DNA of 64,000 bases from Myxocyprinus asiaticus (GCF_019703515.2 NC_059346.1:53454001-53518000); one strand, 5' to 3'. Shown: positions 26,901-36,271, counted from the stretch's first letter. The notes: generated from the letters alone by a model not told the origin. Made by a program: numbers and translations.

Positions 26901-29900
26901 CTGAAAGACACAAGCAGATAAGCGCTTTTGCCGTCACAAGGCTCGTTCAAACAAGAGGGATCAGTGCCTTGTAGAGGCAGTGGTGAATTCTCAGGGCCAG
27001 CAAAGACTTCTCTGCTGGCGTAACATTCCAAATAAATAAATATTTTTCATCCTTTCATTCTCAATCACCTTTTTGCCAATGTATTTTTAATACTTATGTA
27101 CATGTGATTTTTTTTCGGTTTTTATTTTTAATAAATTTGCAAAGATTTCAATAAACTTCTTTCACGTTGTCATTATGGGGTATTGTTTGTAGAATTTTAA
27201 ATAATGAATTTAATCCATTTTGGAATAAGGCTGTAACATTACAAAATGTGGAAAAAGTGAAGCGCTGTGAATACTTTCTGGATGCACTGAATCTGTTTTG
27301 TTTTCTGGATGTTAAAATTCTCTCTCATCTTGAAGCTGAAGTCACTTTTTGATTTTAAAGGGATAATTCACCCAAAAATGAAAATTCTCTCATCATTTAC
27401 TTACTCTCGTGCCATCAAAGATGTGTATGATTTTCTTTTTTCTGCTGAACACAAACAAAGATCTTGTCCATACAATGCAAGTGAATAGTGAACAACACAA
27501 GGTCCAGAAAGCACATAAAGGCAGGATAAAAGTAATCCTTACATCTCCAGTGGTTAAAGCCATATCTTCAGAAGCGATATAATAGGTGTGGGTAAGAAAC
27601 AAATCAATTTTTAAGTCCTTTTTACTATAAATCTACACTTTCACTTTCTTCTTTTGTTTTTGGCGATTCAAATCTTTGCATATTGCCACCTACTGGGCAG
27701 GGAGGACAATTTATAGTAAAAAAGGACTTAAATATTAATCTGTTTATCACCCACACCTATCATATCACTTATGAAGATATAGATTTAACCACTAGAATCT
27801 TTTGGATTACTTTTAATGTGCTTTTTTTCTGAGTTTTGGACTTTCAAAGGTCTGGTCACCATTCACTTGTATTGTATGGACAAGATCTTTGTTTGTGTTC
27901 AGCAGTTAAAAAAAAATCATACACATCTGGGATGGCATGAGGGTGAGTATATGAGAGAATTTTCATTTTTGGGTGAACTATCCCTTTAAAATACTTTCTC
28001 CTATAACAACTTAACATGTAGAGACAACTTTAGTAAGCGATTTTACATTTACATTTATTCATTTGGCAGATGCTTTTATCCAAAGCGACTTACAAAAGAG
28101 GAAAAACATAAGCGAATCATCTTAAGGAGACAGTGGTACGAAAAGTGCCATTTTACAAAGTTTCACTAGCATCAGAATAGTATTCAAAACAGATTAAAGT
28201 GCAACAAGAATTGTTTTTATTTTTTTATTAGTGACTGGATAATTGCTCATGAAAAAGATGTGTTTTTAGCCATTTTTTGAAGACAGAAAGTGAGTCAGCT
28301 TCACGGTTGGAGTTGGGAAGGTCATTCCACCAACGTGGTATGGTGAAACCTAAAGTCTGGGAAAGTGTTTTGTTGAAAATTCCTTCACTACATGGCTGAG
28401 TGTATAGTGTGTCATTTGGGACACAGCTTGTGTCTTTGTGGCGCAATCAATACGTGGCTAATTGGCTACGTTTGTTTGAGCAGCCTAACACAGCGACATT
28501 GGCTCAACCAATGGTGTGAGTTTGGGGCGATAGAAGACATGGGATTGTGATTATTTTTGCAATTATGTTTGGTGGATTAAATAAAATAAATGAACAACTT
28601 TTTCACCTTACCTGATCCATCAAACTCTTTCTGTAGGTCTTTTCTGGACGTTGTTTTGCCACGATATCGACGATCAGTGTCTGCCAGAAGGGCAACAGAT
28701 CGCTTCCGCAGATCACCAGACGCGAGATCTTCATCATCATCACCTTCATCAAAATTCTCTATGACTTTGGCTTTAGTCTCTGCAGGTTACATAAATGTTC
28801 AGTTAGGCTGGGTACACAACAGCATTTACAAGCATAATCATATCAACAAACTTTCAGTTATCCATTCAAAGTTATAAAAAGGATTTGCATGCAAGATAAA
28901 CTCAAATGAACAATATTTATTCTGTAATAACTAACAAAGTAGTTAAACCTTCAGATTTGCTACAGCAGTTCTCTATGGGTCCTGCTGAGATCCATATTAT
29001 ACTTCTCAAGCAAAGACATAAGTACATCTTCAAATGAGCAACAAATACATAAATTGTGGCGGCCCCACGTACATTGATGGAACAGAAGGTAATACCAAGG
29101 TACTTTGATATATACCGTAGTTCAGAATGATTACCAATGATAACATGGTACTCATCATTGTACATAATACCGTGGTACAATTATGTCCACAAAGCCATTG
29201 TAGTACTATGGTATTTTTTTAAGTGGAAGTTTAAAATCAAAATCAAAAACTGTTTAAGACAAAGAAAACAGCTTGTGGGGAAAAACAATCTCCTCATTGT
29301 TATTACTATGACGTTTATCAGATTTATTACCAATTTCAATAAGATATCATCAATTATTGGCCTATAATTAATTCGATTTATAATAGGGTGACCAGACTTC
29401 CCCGTTTTCCGGGGGACAGTCCCGGTTTTTGGTGGTCTGTCTCCAACTGGAGCTGTCCCCGGAAATGTTCCCGTTTTTCCCGAGCATTCAAGACAGCCGC
29501 ATAGTGAAATATTACATGGCAAGAAACTTACCCCAAGCAGCAAAGTCTACCATGTGTTGTTTATTTTGACCAGCAGAGGGGGCTACTCGCTATAGCAGCT
29601 TCAATTCATTTGTCTTCCTTCACTGATTACTTGGTCGGGCCAGTTTTGCCATTAAGAACTTGAAGAGAATTATCATCATTGTTATAAGCTTCAAAGTAAG
29701 GCACATAACTAGCTATTTATTTTATAAAGTTATATTGTTATGAATTTTATAACAGGTTCTGAAATCGGCATGGGATTGTATTTAAAGTTTGGCCTTCATA
29801 ATGTGGGAATTCCCGTACAGACCGTACAAACTATAACATGCTGGTGAAAAGTAGTCAAATTAATCCCCGCAGATGAACAAATAAAATCAATAATTGTATC

Positions 29901-31286
29901 TTTAATCAGTGTTTATCCTGCACTAGTAATATCACACACTAACTAAAGAAAGCGCCTTATCACATATTTGCTCATTTATTGTTTTAACATATACCCGAAA
30001 TAAATGTAAAATAAGAATACGACATTAATAACATGGAAAAATAAAAAAGTATAATACAATTTCTGCAAAGACATGTACAGTAATTCAGTAAATTACAGCA
30101 TAGATTTGTACCTTGCAGGGAAACAAGTGATTGAAAAGGAGCACCATAATACATAAGACCTGATCAAAATAAAAGGTGATAATTAAGAAAAACAGGTCCA
30201 TATGAGATACACAAACAGTTAGGTAAAATAGTATTATAATAATTGTTATTATCATTATTATACAGTACTGAATATCTTTATGTCATATGATAAAATATGT
30301 TTTAGATATTGAATATCTGTGTCATATGATAAAATATGGTTTAGATGCTTAATGTTTACATTCTTCACTGTGTTTCATGAAATGATGAAAATGCTCAGGG
30401 GCAGGACCCCTGTGCTGTAGAGTCAGCTGCAATAGTTCCTCATTGTTTATACATGTTTGTTTAGTTCACTTTTATACCACAATGTCATCTGCACAGCATA
30501 GACAAGAATGAACTCATTGAAGATGAAACAGGAGAGCACTAAAAATTATCAACTTTTCCTCCGTGTTTGAATTTCATTGAGACAAAGGCTACAGTATTCA
30601 ATAGAGCATGATATACCACACTGTAACAAAAATATTTCCATGATTTATTAACTTTATATTTTTGCCAGATCAATCAAAATATTTACTAATAACATAAGAA
30701 TCTGTGTTTTTGAGTAAACTAATGGCAATACACTGATATAATGTATACAAAAAATTAAATAAAAATACAAAAATAATTCCACTAATTGTTAGTTTACTAT
30801 ACATTTATATTCACATTATTATTTATTTATTTTATCAATTTTTATTTCAAAAGTAACCAGATTACTTACTTTTTAAGTTTAACCAAAAAAAAAAAATGTC
30901 TTACAGTGCATAGTTCAGCACATTCACCATGGTCAAAATACATCAAATCCGACTCTCCCCTTTTTTAATAAGTAACATGAAACTTCAATGACCTATTGAA
31001 CACTGAACTTGAAATATCCCCGTTTTTTCAGAAATCTGGTCACCTTCATGTATAAAGCGTGTAACGAGTGAAACTGTTGACAGTACAGTGAGACATCGTG
31101 CTGCCACTGTGTGTAACAGATCTGACAATGTCTCCATTATAACAACCCTCAGAAAGCCTTAAAACACCCGAAAGAATTAAAATACCCTTATACTCTTATA
31201 CCTTCATCTTGGTCGTCTTCAGGATCCACGAACTTAGGTAAAGGATTTAACAAATCCTCAAGCTGCTGTGATATGGAGGCTGCCAT
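10057..31286 (-). CDS. aatf: AATF/Che-1/Traube protein, 11 coding exons (3' end missing)
   Basis: Joined exons, 5' to 3': 31202-31286, 28612-28779, 25150-25533, 24498-24635, 18499-18613, 17434-17656, 15993-16160, 15131-15214, 11875-11942, 11719-11799, 10057-10128. They keep one frame for 1586 nt (528 codons plus 2 nt), and every intron is GT-AG. The protein starts [19 protein letters not shown], has a long acidic domain (about residues 85-190), the AATF/Che-1 region ([30 protein letters not shown]), and the C-terminal TRAUB region ([36 protein letters not shown]). The family acts in the nucleolus in early 40S ribosomal subunit assembly and as an RNA polymerase II cofactor in cell-cycle and apoptosis control. 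The family is about 560 residues long, so roughly 30 C-terminal residues in a last exon remain to be found, possibly outside the window. Introns hold many MITEs, but none interrupts an exon. The neighbour upstream is lhx1a in the same orientation. Confidence 0.93.
10513..11047. mobile_element. TTAA-flanked palindromic MITE, copy A (aatf intron 10)
   Basis: The left end is TTAAAGGGATAGTTCA, with TCTCATCATTTACTCACCC close behind; the right end mirrors it (GGGTGAGTAAAT, then TTTTGGGTGAACTATTCC). The inner arms are also inverted, AATATTTAAGTCC against GGACTTAAATATT, around a centre near 10805. No ORF. Three more copies lie in aatf introns (16362-16722, 23700-24245, 27355-27989). TTAA flanks suggest a piggyBac- or Kolobok-type mover; I do not assign the family. 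Confidence 0.75.
11719..11799 (-). CDS. aatf: aatf exon 10
   Basis: Encodes about residues 478-504: [15 protein letters not shown] then [11 protein letters not shown], a very basic segment. Acceptor CTCACAG|GC, donor CAG|GTAAGA; phase 2 on both sides. Confidence 0.91.
11875..11942 (-). CDS. aatf: aatf exon 9
   Basis: Encodes about residues 456-477: [19 protein letters not shown] then AMG. It directly continues the TRAUB motif. Acceptor TTTCGAAG|CT, donor AAG|GTGAGT. Confidence 0.92.
13361..13848. mobile_element. Tc1-like non-autonomous element (aatf intron 8)
   Basis: Ends CAGTGGCAAGAAAAAGTATG and, inverted, CACATTACTTGCCACTG, both flanked by TA (13359-13360 and 13849-13850). An internal repeat of the terminal motif (GGAAAAAGTATGTGAAC near 13550) is also present. 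Near 13734 it keeps the first codons of a Tc1 transposase ([13 protein letters not shown]) before an internal deletion, so it is a 488-bp deletion derivative. Confidence 0.8.
13939..14798. mobile_element. hAT-type non-autonomous element with a nested repeat (aatf intron 8)
   Basis: Ends TAGTGGTGCACTGATC and GATCGGTGCACCCCTA, inverted. The flanks TTTTAATT (13931-13938) and TTTTCATT (14799-14806) match at seven of eight bases, as expected for an old hAT 8-bp target duplication. Subterminal GATCGGCCGAT-like motifs recur at both ends. A separate repeat (GGTAACACTTCACAAAAAGG onwards, 14093-14345) appears to be inserted inside. Confidence 0.65.
15131..15214 (-). CDS. aatf: aatf exon 8, TRAUB motif
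   Basis: Encodes about residues 428-455, ending [14 protein letters not shown], the most conserved signature of the TRAUB domain. Phase 0 on both sides. Acceptor GTTTCAG|GC, donor CAG|GTAAGA. Confidence 0.93.
15993..16160 (-). CDS. aatf: aatf exon 7
   Basis: Encodes about residues 372-427: [38 protein letters not shown] and [13 protein letters not shown]. In phase 0 on both sides. Acceptor CACACAG|GG, donor GAG|GTAAGA. Confidence 0.92.
16362..16722. mobile_element. TTAA-type palindromic MITE, copy D, left end lost (aatf intron 6)
   Basis: The inner arm GTGTGGATGAGAAACCGATC and the right end TTTTGGGTGAACTATCTCGTTAA match copies A and B. The outer left arm is missing, so this is a truncated copy. 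Confidence 0.65.
17434..17656 (-). CDS. aatf: aatf exon 6
   Basis: Encodes about residues 297-371. An acidic run ([19 protein letters not shown]) is followed by [19 protein letters not shown] and [17 protein letters not shown], a conserved AATF block with a basic, nuclear-localisation-like patch. Acceptor ACACAG|CA, donor AAG|GTAACA. Confidence 0.92.
17790..18160. repeat. near-perfect 135-bp inverted repeat with a 101-bp loop (aatf intron 5)
   Basis: Arms 17790-17924 and 18026-18160 have equal length and differ at only three positions. They begin AGATGACTTGTTTATTC. Such a palindrome could form a stable hairpin in the pre-mRNA. The arms share motifs (TATTGCAATATATTGATAT, CAATACAGTATC) with the hAT-like element at 8474-8859, so it is probably a young fold-back transposon. 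Confidence 0.85.
18499..18613 (-). CDS. aatf: aatf exon 5
   Basis: Encodes about residues 259-296: [19 protein letters not shown] and [11 protein letters not shown]. Of two possible acceptors I chose TATGGTAG|GTC because it restores the conserved KNSHKALKAL; the alternative AAG 9 bp further in would lose HKA. Donor GAG|GTATCA. Confidence 0.9.
18700..21108. other. aatf intron 4, no gene seen
   Basis: ORFs here are short and unrecognised. A (GT)n microsatellite lies at 20940-20983. I see no recognisable element in the rest. Confidence 0.45.
20940..20983. repeat. (GT)n microsatellite
   Basis: About 22 uninterrupted TG units followed by a run of A. Confidence 0.95.
21118..23125. mobile_element. 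hAT-type element, 2.0 kb, with internal tandem repeats (aatf intron 4)
   Basis: The ends are inverted: TAGTGACCGACCGATAT on the left and ATATCGGTCGGGCTCTA on the right, with further CGGTATCGG motifs behind each. The 8-bp flanks are identical, ATTTTTAT at 21110-21117 and 23126-23133, which is diagnostic for a hAT-type insertion. No transposase ORF survives, so it was moved in trans. It carries the tandem array at 22440-22870. Confidence 0.85.
22440..22870. repeat. minisatellite inside the hAT-type element, about five units
   Basis: Each unit runs like GATGTTTATTTAGCTATTTAT, then TTATTCTTTATTTAAATGGTC, then AGCAATTGACT-ATACTAAACAGTACT. Units are roughly 75-90 bp with small indels; I count five. 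Confidence 0.8.
23700..24245. mobile_element. TTAA-type palindromic MITE, copy C (aatf intron 4)
   Basis: Inverted arms (CCACTGGAGTC, AAGTACTTAAATATT and mirrors) surround a centre near 23900. The right end GGGATGGCATGAGGGTGAG and GGTGAACTATCCCTTTAA matches copy B. The left terminus is not clear. Confidence 0.7.
24498..24635 (-). CDS. aatf: aatf exon 4
   Basis: Encodes about residues 213-258: [31 protein letters not shown] and [11 protein letters not shown]. It is the start of the AATF/Che-1 leucine-zipper-like region. Acceptor CCTTGCAG|CT, donor AATA|GTAAGT. Confidence 0.92.
24727..25106. mobile_element. Tc1-type MITE, 380 bp (aatf intron 3)
   Basis: Left end CAGTGGGGTCCAAAAG, right end CTTTTGGAGCCCACTG, flanked by TA on both sides (24725-24726, 25107-25108). 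It sits 43 bp inside the donor end of intron 3 without touching the splice site. No coding content recognised. Confidence 0.78.
25150..25533 (-). CDS. aatf: aatf exon 3, acidic domain
   Basis: Encodes about residues 85-212. Most of the exon is Asp/Glu-rich with short breaks ([30 protein letters not shown]) and it ends at [11 protein letters not shown]. The low-complexity GAT/GAA codons also give spurious serine-rich ORFs on the other strand. Acceptor TTTTCAG|CG, donor CTTG|GTACGG. Confidence 0.92.
26153..26445 (+). mobile_element. tRNA-derived SINE, internally deleted (aatf intron 2)
   Basis: Same family as 7731-8155: TGGGTAGCTCAAC head and B-box GTTCGAATCC. It lacks two internal blocks that copy 1 has, one after the B-box and one of about 115 bp in the body. 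It is bounded by a 15-bp direct repeat, ATATATTATACATGT, at 26138-26152 and 26446-26460, a clear LINE-type target duplication. The strand is opposite to aatf. Confidence 0.85.
27060..27290. mobile_element. solo right end of a Tc1-like element (aatf intron 2)
   Basis: The segment ending GTGAATACTTTCTGGATGCACTG, preceded by TTTTGGAATAAGGCTGTAAC, is the typical right end of a Tc1-like fish transposon. I found no matching left end upstream, so it is a truncated remnant. Confidence 0.6.
27355..27989. mobile_element. TTAA-flanked palindromic MITE, copy B (aatf intron 2)
   Basis: This is the clearest copy of the family. The left end TTAAAGGGATAATTCACCC is mirrored by GGGTGAACTATCCCTTTAA at the right. 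Inner arms (AGGTGTGGGTAAGAAAC and its mirror) pair around a centre near 27665. No ORF. Confidence 0.8.
28043..28446 (-). mobile_element. L2-type LINE, 3' end fragment (aatf intron 2)
   Basis: On the minus strand an open frame encodes [14 protein letters not shown] and [16 protein letters not shown], the typical C-terminal end of an L2/CR1-type LINE ORF2. It is followed by the 3' tail with AAGCGTTTGGATAAAAGC-like sequence and ends in an ATGTAAATGTAAA repeat near 28043, as L2 elements do. The element is 5'-truncated. Confidence 0.75.
28612..28779 (-). CDS. aatf: aatf exon 2
   Basis: Encodes about residues 29-84, including [18 protein letters not shown] and [13 protein letters not shown]. The acceptor is CTGCAG|AG and the donor CAG|GTAAGG. 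Phase 1 on both sides. Confidence 0.92.
29386..31047. mobile_element. 1.66-kb element with inverted ends (aatf intron 1)
   Basis: The left end AGGGTGACCAGACTTCCCCG and the right end CGTTTTTTCAGAAATCTGGT with CACCTT are imperfect inverted copies. The left 100 bp is GC-rich with palindromic CCCCGG runs. No transposase ORF was recognised, so the class is not assigned. Confidence 0.5.
31202..31286 (-). CDS. aatf: aatf exon 1 (start codon)
   Basis: Encodes residues 1-28, [19 protein letters not shown] onwards to DPEDDQDE. The ATG at 31286 is the first in frame and opens the recognised AATF N-terminus. The donor is AAG|GTATAAG; one nucleotide of the next codon is carried over. Confidence 0.92.
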
Positions 31287-31309
31287 GTTTGTCCCGCTTC
31301 ACGCTGCAG

Positions 31310-31317
31310 TGACGTCA
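31310..31317. promoter_or_regulatory. consensus CRE (TGACGTCA) at the aatf 5' end
   Basis: A full palindromic cAMP-response/ATF element lies 24 bp upstream of the aatf ATG. It is probably in the core promoter or 5' UTR. Binding is inferred only from the motif. Confidence 0.45.
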
Positions 31318-31337
31318 TAAGAACGCGTCCGATAATG

Positions 31338-32252
31338 TTTATTTATTTATTTTTTTTATTTTTTTTATTTTTTTATTATTATTATTATTTTATTGAACAA
31401 ATATTACAGGGGATATATATATCACAAAAAAAAACATTTAGGAAAACAGGAAACTCGAGGCAGAGCAATGCAATAAATTACATTTTCAAACAAGATACAG
31501 TAAACAGAGGTAGTCTACTAAAAATAAAAATTAATTCACAAAACATCTAAAGCAATAGAAATTAAACATACAATAAATGAATACAAATAAATAGAAATAA
31601 ATAACATGAAACTTAAAAATAAATAAATAAATAAATAAAACTTTGTCACCTTCAGGAAATCAGGAGGTAACTCTTGTAATGAAACCATAATGTTTTTAAT
31701 CAACAGAGCAGTTTTAGGCTTTCTTGTTAAATGATGAACAAAGAGAGTCATAGAATAACTTAGATTGACACAGAATAGCCTAAAATTGAGCTTAGAATCA
31801 GTGAATTTACATTTATGGAGATGAAACCGTCCACAGAGAGTTAGCAGTTTTAACCTGCCATCCATCTCCTTTGACCCAAATCAAAAACAGTACATTCATT
31901 ATTTCAAAAATAAAAAGTTTGTTGTAAGCAGAGAAAATAAGCAAGGCTACTTCTTTCCAGAACTCCTTTGCATAATCACATAAAAAAAACCAAAAAAAAA
32001 AAACAAGTGTGGTATTGTTTCAAGATTAAAGTTGCAGAATGTACATTGTGAAGAGATGTCCAAATTAAACTTAGAAAGAAGAGAGTTACAGGTATAGTAA
32101 TTATGAAGAATTTTATAATGAAGTTCTTTCAACTTGTTAGGTAACAGAAACTTATTAATGCCAGTCCATATATTAATAGTAGAAAGAGCAGGATAATTTA
32201 ATTTCCACTTGAAAAGAGCTTTGGGATGACAGCTGATTTTCCTAATAAGCAT
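31338..32252 (-). mobile_element. L1-type LINE, 3' end fragment
   Basis: The minus-strand frame at 31947-32252 reads FLLPNKLKELHYKILHNYY and SSQCTFCNFNLETIPHLF, the C-terminal CCHC-like region of an L1-type ORF2 protein. After a stop the remains continue at 31640-31865 (CGRFHLHKCKF, LQELPPDFLKV). It ends in an AATAAATAAATAAA-type tail at 31338-31400. 5'-truncated and broken by stops, only about 50 bp from the aatf start. Confidence 0.75.
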
Positions 32253-32559
32253 GTCCGACTATGTATTAAACAAGATAACAAACTTATGATTTCACTTTTC
32301 ACGTCGTTCACAAAAGTTTTTTAACAGAGTGATGGCGAATGATGACTGACTGACTGACTGAATGAATGAATGAATGAAAGAAAATAAACACGTGTTGTAA
32401 TTTCTTTTGTAAATTAAATGATCGAAATTGCATGTGTAGAGAAGAAACACTTAATATCAGTCAAAAGGCAGTTTAGACTTAGGATTTTTTAGATGTAGGA
32501 TTTTCTATAGTTTATGTCCTGTTTTTTATAACCTCTGAATCACATTTGACGTAATGGTA

Positions 32560-33115
32560 TCAGACACTTGCAGGGCTAAATGTGCTTTTTTTCTGGTCAC
32601 AGAGTTTATCAAGATAAAAAGAAAAAATAAATTTATTTTTATAGAATATTGATAGAGCAACATCATTTGTGTGAAAATAAATAATAACGGAAGTTTTTTG
32701 TTATTATTATTAAAATTAATTACATTTAAAAAAAAAAAAAGGTGGAAAGGGAGCCTTTTACCCCACACTTGTGGCAATGTCCCCCAGTGGGGGTTATAAT
32801 GATATTGAGTAAATATAGGGATAATAGTTATACAACATTTGTAAATTTAGGCAAATACTTTTGAGACAGCAAGATGTTTTCTTTTTTTTTTTTAATTATT
32901 ATTATTTATTTATTTATTTATTTATTTTAGAACAAATTAAGATAATACTATCCAAATTCTATCCTTTCACTTATTGGTCATTTATTTAAAAATAAACAAA
33001 AAAACTTTTGATTGAATCACCTTAAACAAAATTGAAAATGATAGGCTAAATAAGTATTTTGTCTCAAAATAAATGTGATAATTTCAGGGATTCTCATTAG
33101 CTACATGAATTAATT
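32560..33115 (+). repeat. dispersed repeat family, copy 1
   Basis: Shared blocks with 43640-44190 (same orientation) and 48030-48690 (inverse): GTGCTTTTTTTCTGGTCACA, TATTGATAGAGCAACATCA, ATCCTTTCACTTATTG, AAAACTTTTGATTGAATCACC and ATTTCAGGGATTCTCATTAGC. No coding potential was seen; probably a non-autonomous transposon. Confidence 0.6.
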
Positions 33116-33117
33116 AA

Positions 33118-34344
33118 ATCTGTACACCATTCCAAACTTTTGGCCGCCAATGTGGAATAATGTACAGATTTAGCTGTTTCGGAAGGAAATTGTTACTTTA
33201 ATTCACCAAAGTGGCATTCAACTGATCACAAAGTATAGTCAGGACATTACTGATGTAAAAAACAGCACCATCACTATTTGAAAAAAGTCATTTTTGATCA
33301 AATCTAGACAGGCCCCATTTCCGGCAGCCATCACTTCAACACCTTATCCTTGAGTAATCATGCTAAATTGCTAATTTGGTACTAGAAAATCACTTGCCAT
33401 TATATCAGACTCAGTTGAAAGCTATTTGGTTCATTAAATGAAGCTTAACTTTGTCTTTGTGTTTGTTTTTGAGTTGCCACAGTATGCAATAGACTGGCAT
33501 GTCTTAAGGTCGATATTAGGTAAAAAATGGCAAAAAAGAAACAGCTTTCTCTAGAAACTCGTCAGTCAATCATTGTTTTGAGGAATGAAGACTATACAAT
33601 GCTTGAAACTGTCAAAAAACTGAAGACTTCATACTACAGTCTTCAAAGACAAAGGACAACTGGCTCTAACAAGGACAGAAAGAGATGTGGAAGGCCAGAT
33701 GTACAACTAATCAAGAGGATAAGTACATCAGAGTCTCTAGTTAGAGAAATAGATGCGTCACATGTCCTCAGCTGACAGCTTCATTGAATTCTACCCGCTC
33801 AACACCAGTTTCATGTACAACAATAAAGAGAAGACTCAGGGGTGCAGGCCTTATGGGAAGAATTGCAAAGAAAAAGCCACTTTTGAAACAGAAGAACAAA
33901 AAGAAAAGGTTAGAGTGGGCAAAGAAACACAGCCATTGGACAACAGATAATTGGAAAAGAGTGTTATGGATCTTAACACCATCAGGGATCAGCTAGACTG
34001 TAAGGTGCATGAGAAGTGCTTGACAAGACAGCCACATCTATGGCAAGTGCTACAGGAAGCTTGGGGTGAAATGTCACCTGAGTATCTGGACAAACTGACA
34101 GCTGGAATGCCAAGGATCTGCAAAGCTGTCATTGTTGCACGTGGAGGATTTTTTGATGAGAAATCTTTGAAGTAGTTTAAGAAGTTCTGAAATTTGTTTT
34201 TCAAATTGTAATAGTAATTATTCACATTATTAATGTCCTGACTATACATTGTGATCATTTGAATTCAACTTTGGTGAATAAAAGTGCCAATTTCTTTTCA
34301 TAAGAGTCCATCTGTACATTATTCCAAACTTTTGGCCATCAGTG
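33118..34344 (+). mobile_element. Tc1-like transposon, internally deleted (copy 2), with an inverted left tip
   Basis: It matches copy 1 (6340-7550) along its length and ends CCATCAGTG before TA at 34345-34346. The left end is odd: the outer part reads CATTCCAAACTTTTGGCCGCC, the inverted form of the expected tip, joined directly to TGGAATAATGTACAGATTT in normal orientation. Copy 2 shares the internal deletion and has a further small deletion after it. Confidence 0.8.
33527..34175 (+). pseudogene. Tc1-like transposase remnant (copy 2)
   Basis: Starts MAKKKQLSLETRQSII like copy 1 and stays open to SESLVREIDASHVLS before a stop. A second frame holds TIKRRLRGAGLMGRI. The catalytic middle is missing: NWKRVLW runs into the C-terminal part, where an extra short deletion removes most of NPIELLW before RDQLDCKVHEK. 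It ends GGFFDEKSLK. Inactive. Confidence 0.85.
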
Positions 34345-34388
34345 TATATATCTAAAAGAGTCACTTACGTGTTCGCATCTTTTTAAAG

Positions 34389-35880
34389 ATGTCGTTCCAT
34401 AAGTGTTCCTTGTGCGAGAGACACATCCCAACTTCAGAACAGCATGAGAGCTGCATTCTCTGTCTGGGCCAAGCCCATGCAGAGCCAGCTCTCATTGAGA
34501 CAGACTGCCCACACTGCGAGGGCATGAGTCTCAAGAAGCTGCGCTCGCAAATCACCCACGTTCTAATGGACGATTCAGCCTCCCGTGCCCTCCCACTCAC
34601 CTCTTCTGTGATACCCGAGGGGTCACACGAGGAGGCAAGGCAGGGCTGCAAGGTCGAGCAGGATGAATTTGAGGAGGACCTCTTGCCAGCACATGCCCCA
34701 CGAGCCCCTCAATCTCCATGCAATGTGTCTATGCTGATACTTTATTTGCGTGATGATCTCCAGCCCTCCACAATAGCGCATGGCCTCTTCTCATTTGGCG
34801 GTTCTGACGTTGTGGATGATGACGATGTCATGTCTCTCGCTGCATCAGGCGAGTGGTCAGTGGATGTTACTACCACCCCTCCACCCAGCGAGGGCGAGGA
34901 GCGTGTTCGCACCAAGGGTGGTCGAAGAGCTCGATATTGAGTGGTCTCCTCCAGAAGAACCTACACAATCTCACTTTGATGAATGGTTCCTGCATTCCGG
35001 ACGCCATCAAGAGACTGCATTTCGTAGATCTGCCCCATTCTTCCCTGAAGTTCAGAACTATCAAAATCCTGGCACGTGTCCTATTCAGCTTGCCAGCACA
35101 GCGATTACATCCTCTCTAATGTGGATCACGGGGAAGAAAACTGTTATGCCCAACTAACCCCTGTGGAGGAGGCGGTAGCGGCACACCTCGGCCCAGCAAG
35201 TAGTAGGGTGTGGAAATCACACCCATTCATCCTTCCAAGCCCTGTCAACTGACGTCCGCACTGGCTGGAAGAGCATACTCAGCAGCGGGCCAAGCTGGTT
35301 CAGCACTCCATGCAATGGTGGTGCTCCAGGTCTTTCAAGCCAAGCTCCTCAAGCAAATGGACGAGCAAGGTTACAATCCAGAGAGCTCTGCACCACTACG
35401 GATTTAGCACTGTGCCCCATGAAAGTCACTGCGCAGGCCATTGGCAAGTCAATGGGCAACCTTGTAGTTCTGGATCATCACATATGGCTGACCCTCACAG
35501 ACATGCATGACAAGGGAAAAGATGCTCTGTTGGATGCTCCAGTGTCTACAGCCAGCCTCTTCGGCGGCTCTGTGGATAAGTTTGCTGAGCGTTACATCAT
35601 GACTCAGCAACAATCACAGGCTATGAGACATTTTATACCAAAACGGAGTAACGTTTCACAGCCGGCTCACTCCCGCTCTGTTTCGAGCCAGCACCCGGCC
35701 AAAAGCACTGTGCCCGCTGACTCAGCACTGCCACCTGCCACCTGCCACCGCTGAGCCACCAGTGAGACCACGCAAGCCGTGGCCCAAACGGAAGCAGCCG
35801 TATCAGCGCCCACCTCAAGCCGGCGGAACAAACCCCCCCGTACAGCAAAAGCGCTCCTGATGGGCACAGCCCTTTGAAGC
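34389..35880 (+). pseudogene. DIRS ORF1 (gag-like), frameshifted
   Basis: The frame opens at 34389 with MSFHKCSLCERHIP and Cys/His pairs (CSLC, CILCLGQAH, CPHCEG) that look like a small zinc-binding region. It runs to a stop at 34940. The protein continues in other frames: SHFDEWFLHSG and APFFPEVQNY near 34970-35060, then at 35419-35754 with LDAPVSTASLFGGSVDKFA and SQAMRHFIPKRS, the C-terminal part of DIRS ORF1 proteins. At least two frame changes are needed. Confidence 0.75.
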
Positions 35881-36151
35881 GGAATGCGGAGCTCACTGTT
35901 CCCTCCAGGTCTGATCCGAAGAAGGCTCGATTCGAGACACATAACACTGTTCCCCATCTCCCCACTGTTGGTTGTTGGGAAAGGAATATTGCTGTTCACA
36001 ATATTGTTCAAAATGTTGTTTCTGTGTCTCACATTTGTATGAATACAATATAAAATGCAATAAATGCAAAAAAAAGAATACAGTGCTCGCTGCACATGCA
36101 CGAGACGCTCACACATTCTTAATAAAGAGCTCTTTTCCTCTTCAAAACCCA

Positions 36152-36271
36152 CTGGCGAATGCCGCATTATATCATACAATGAACAAACCAAATTGCCCTC
36201 ATTCCCGTTATGTGGACGTGTGGCGAACCCTTATGGGTATTTCAGATTGGGTGCTAAAAACACTCAAACAT
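36152..36271 (+). repeat. 120-bp DIRS segment, left copy of a direct repeat
   Basis: It is repeated at 36787-36906 with one difference (A at 36159, G at 36794). The segment is the N-terminal part of the RT ORF (residues like [17 protein letters not shown]). The two copies flank the inserted lhx1a fragment. Confidence 0.95.
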
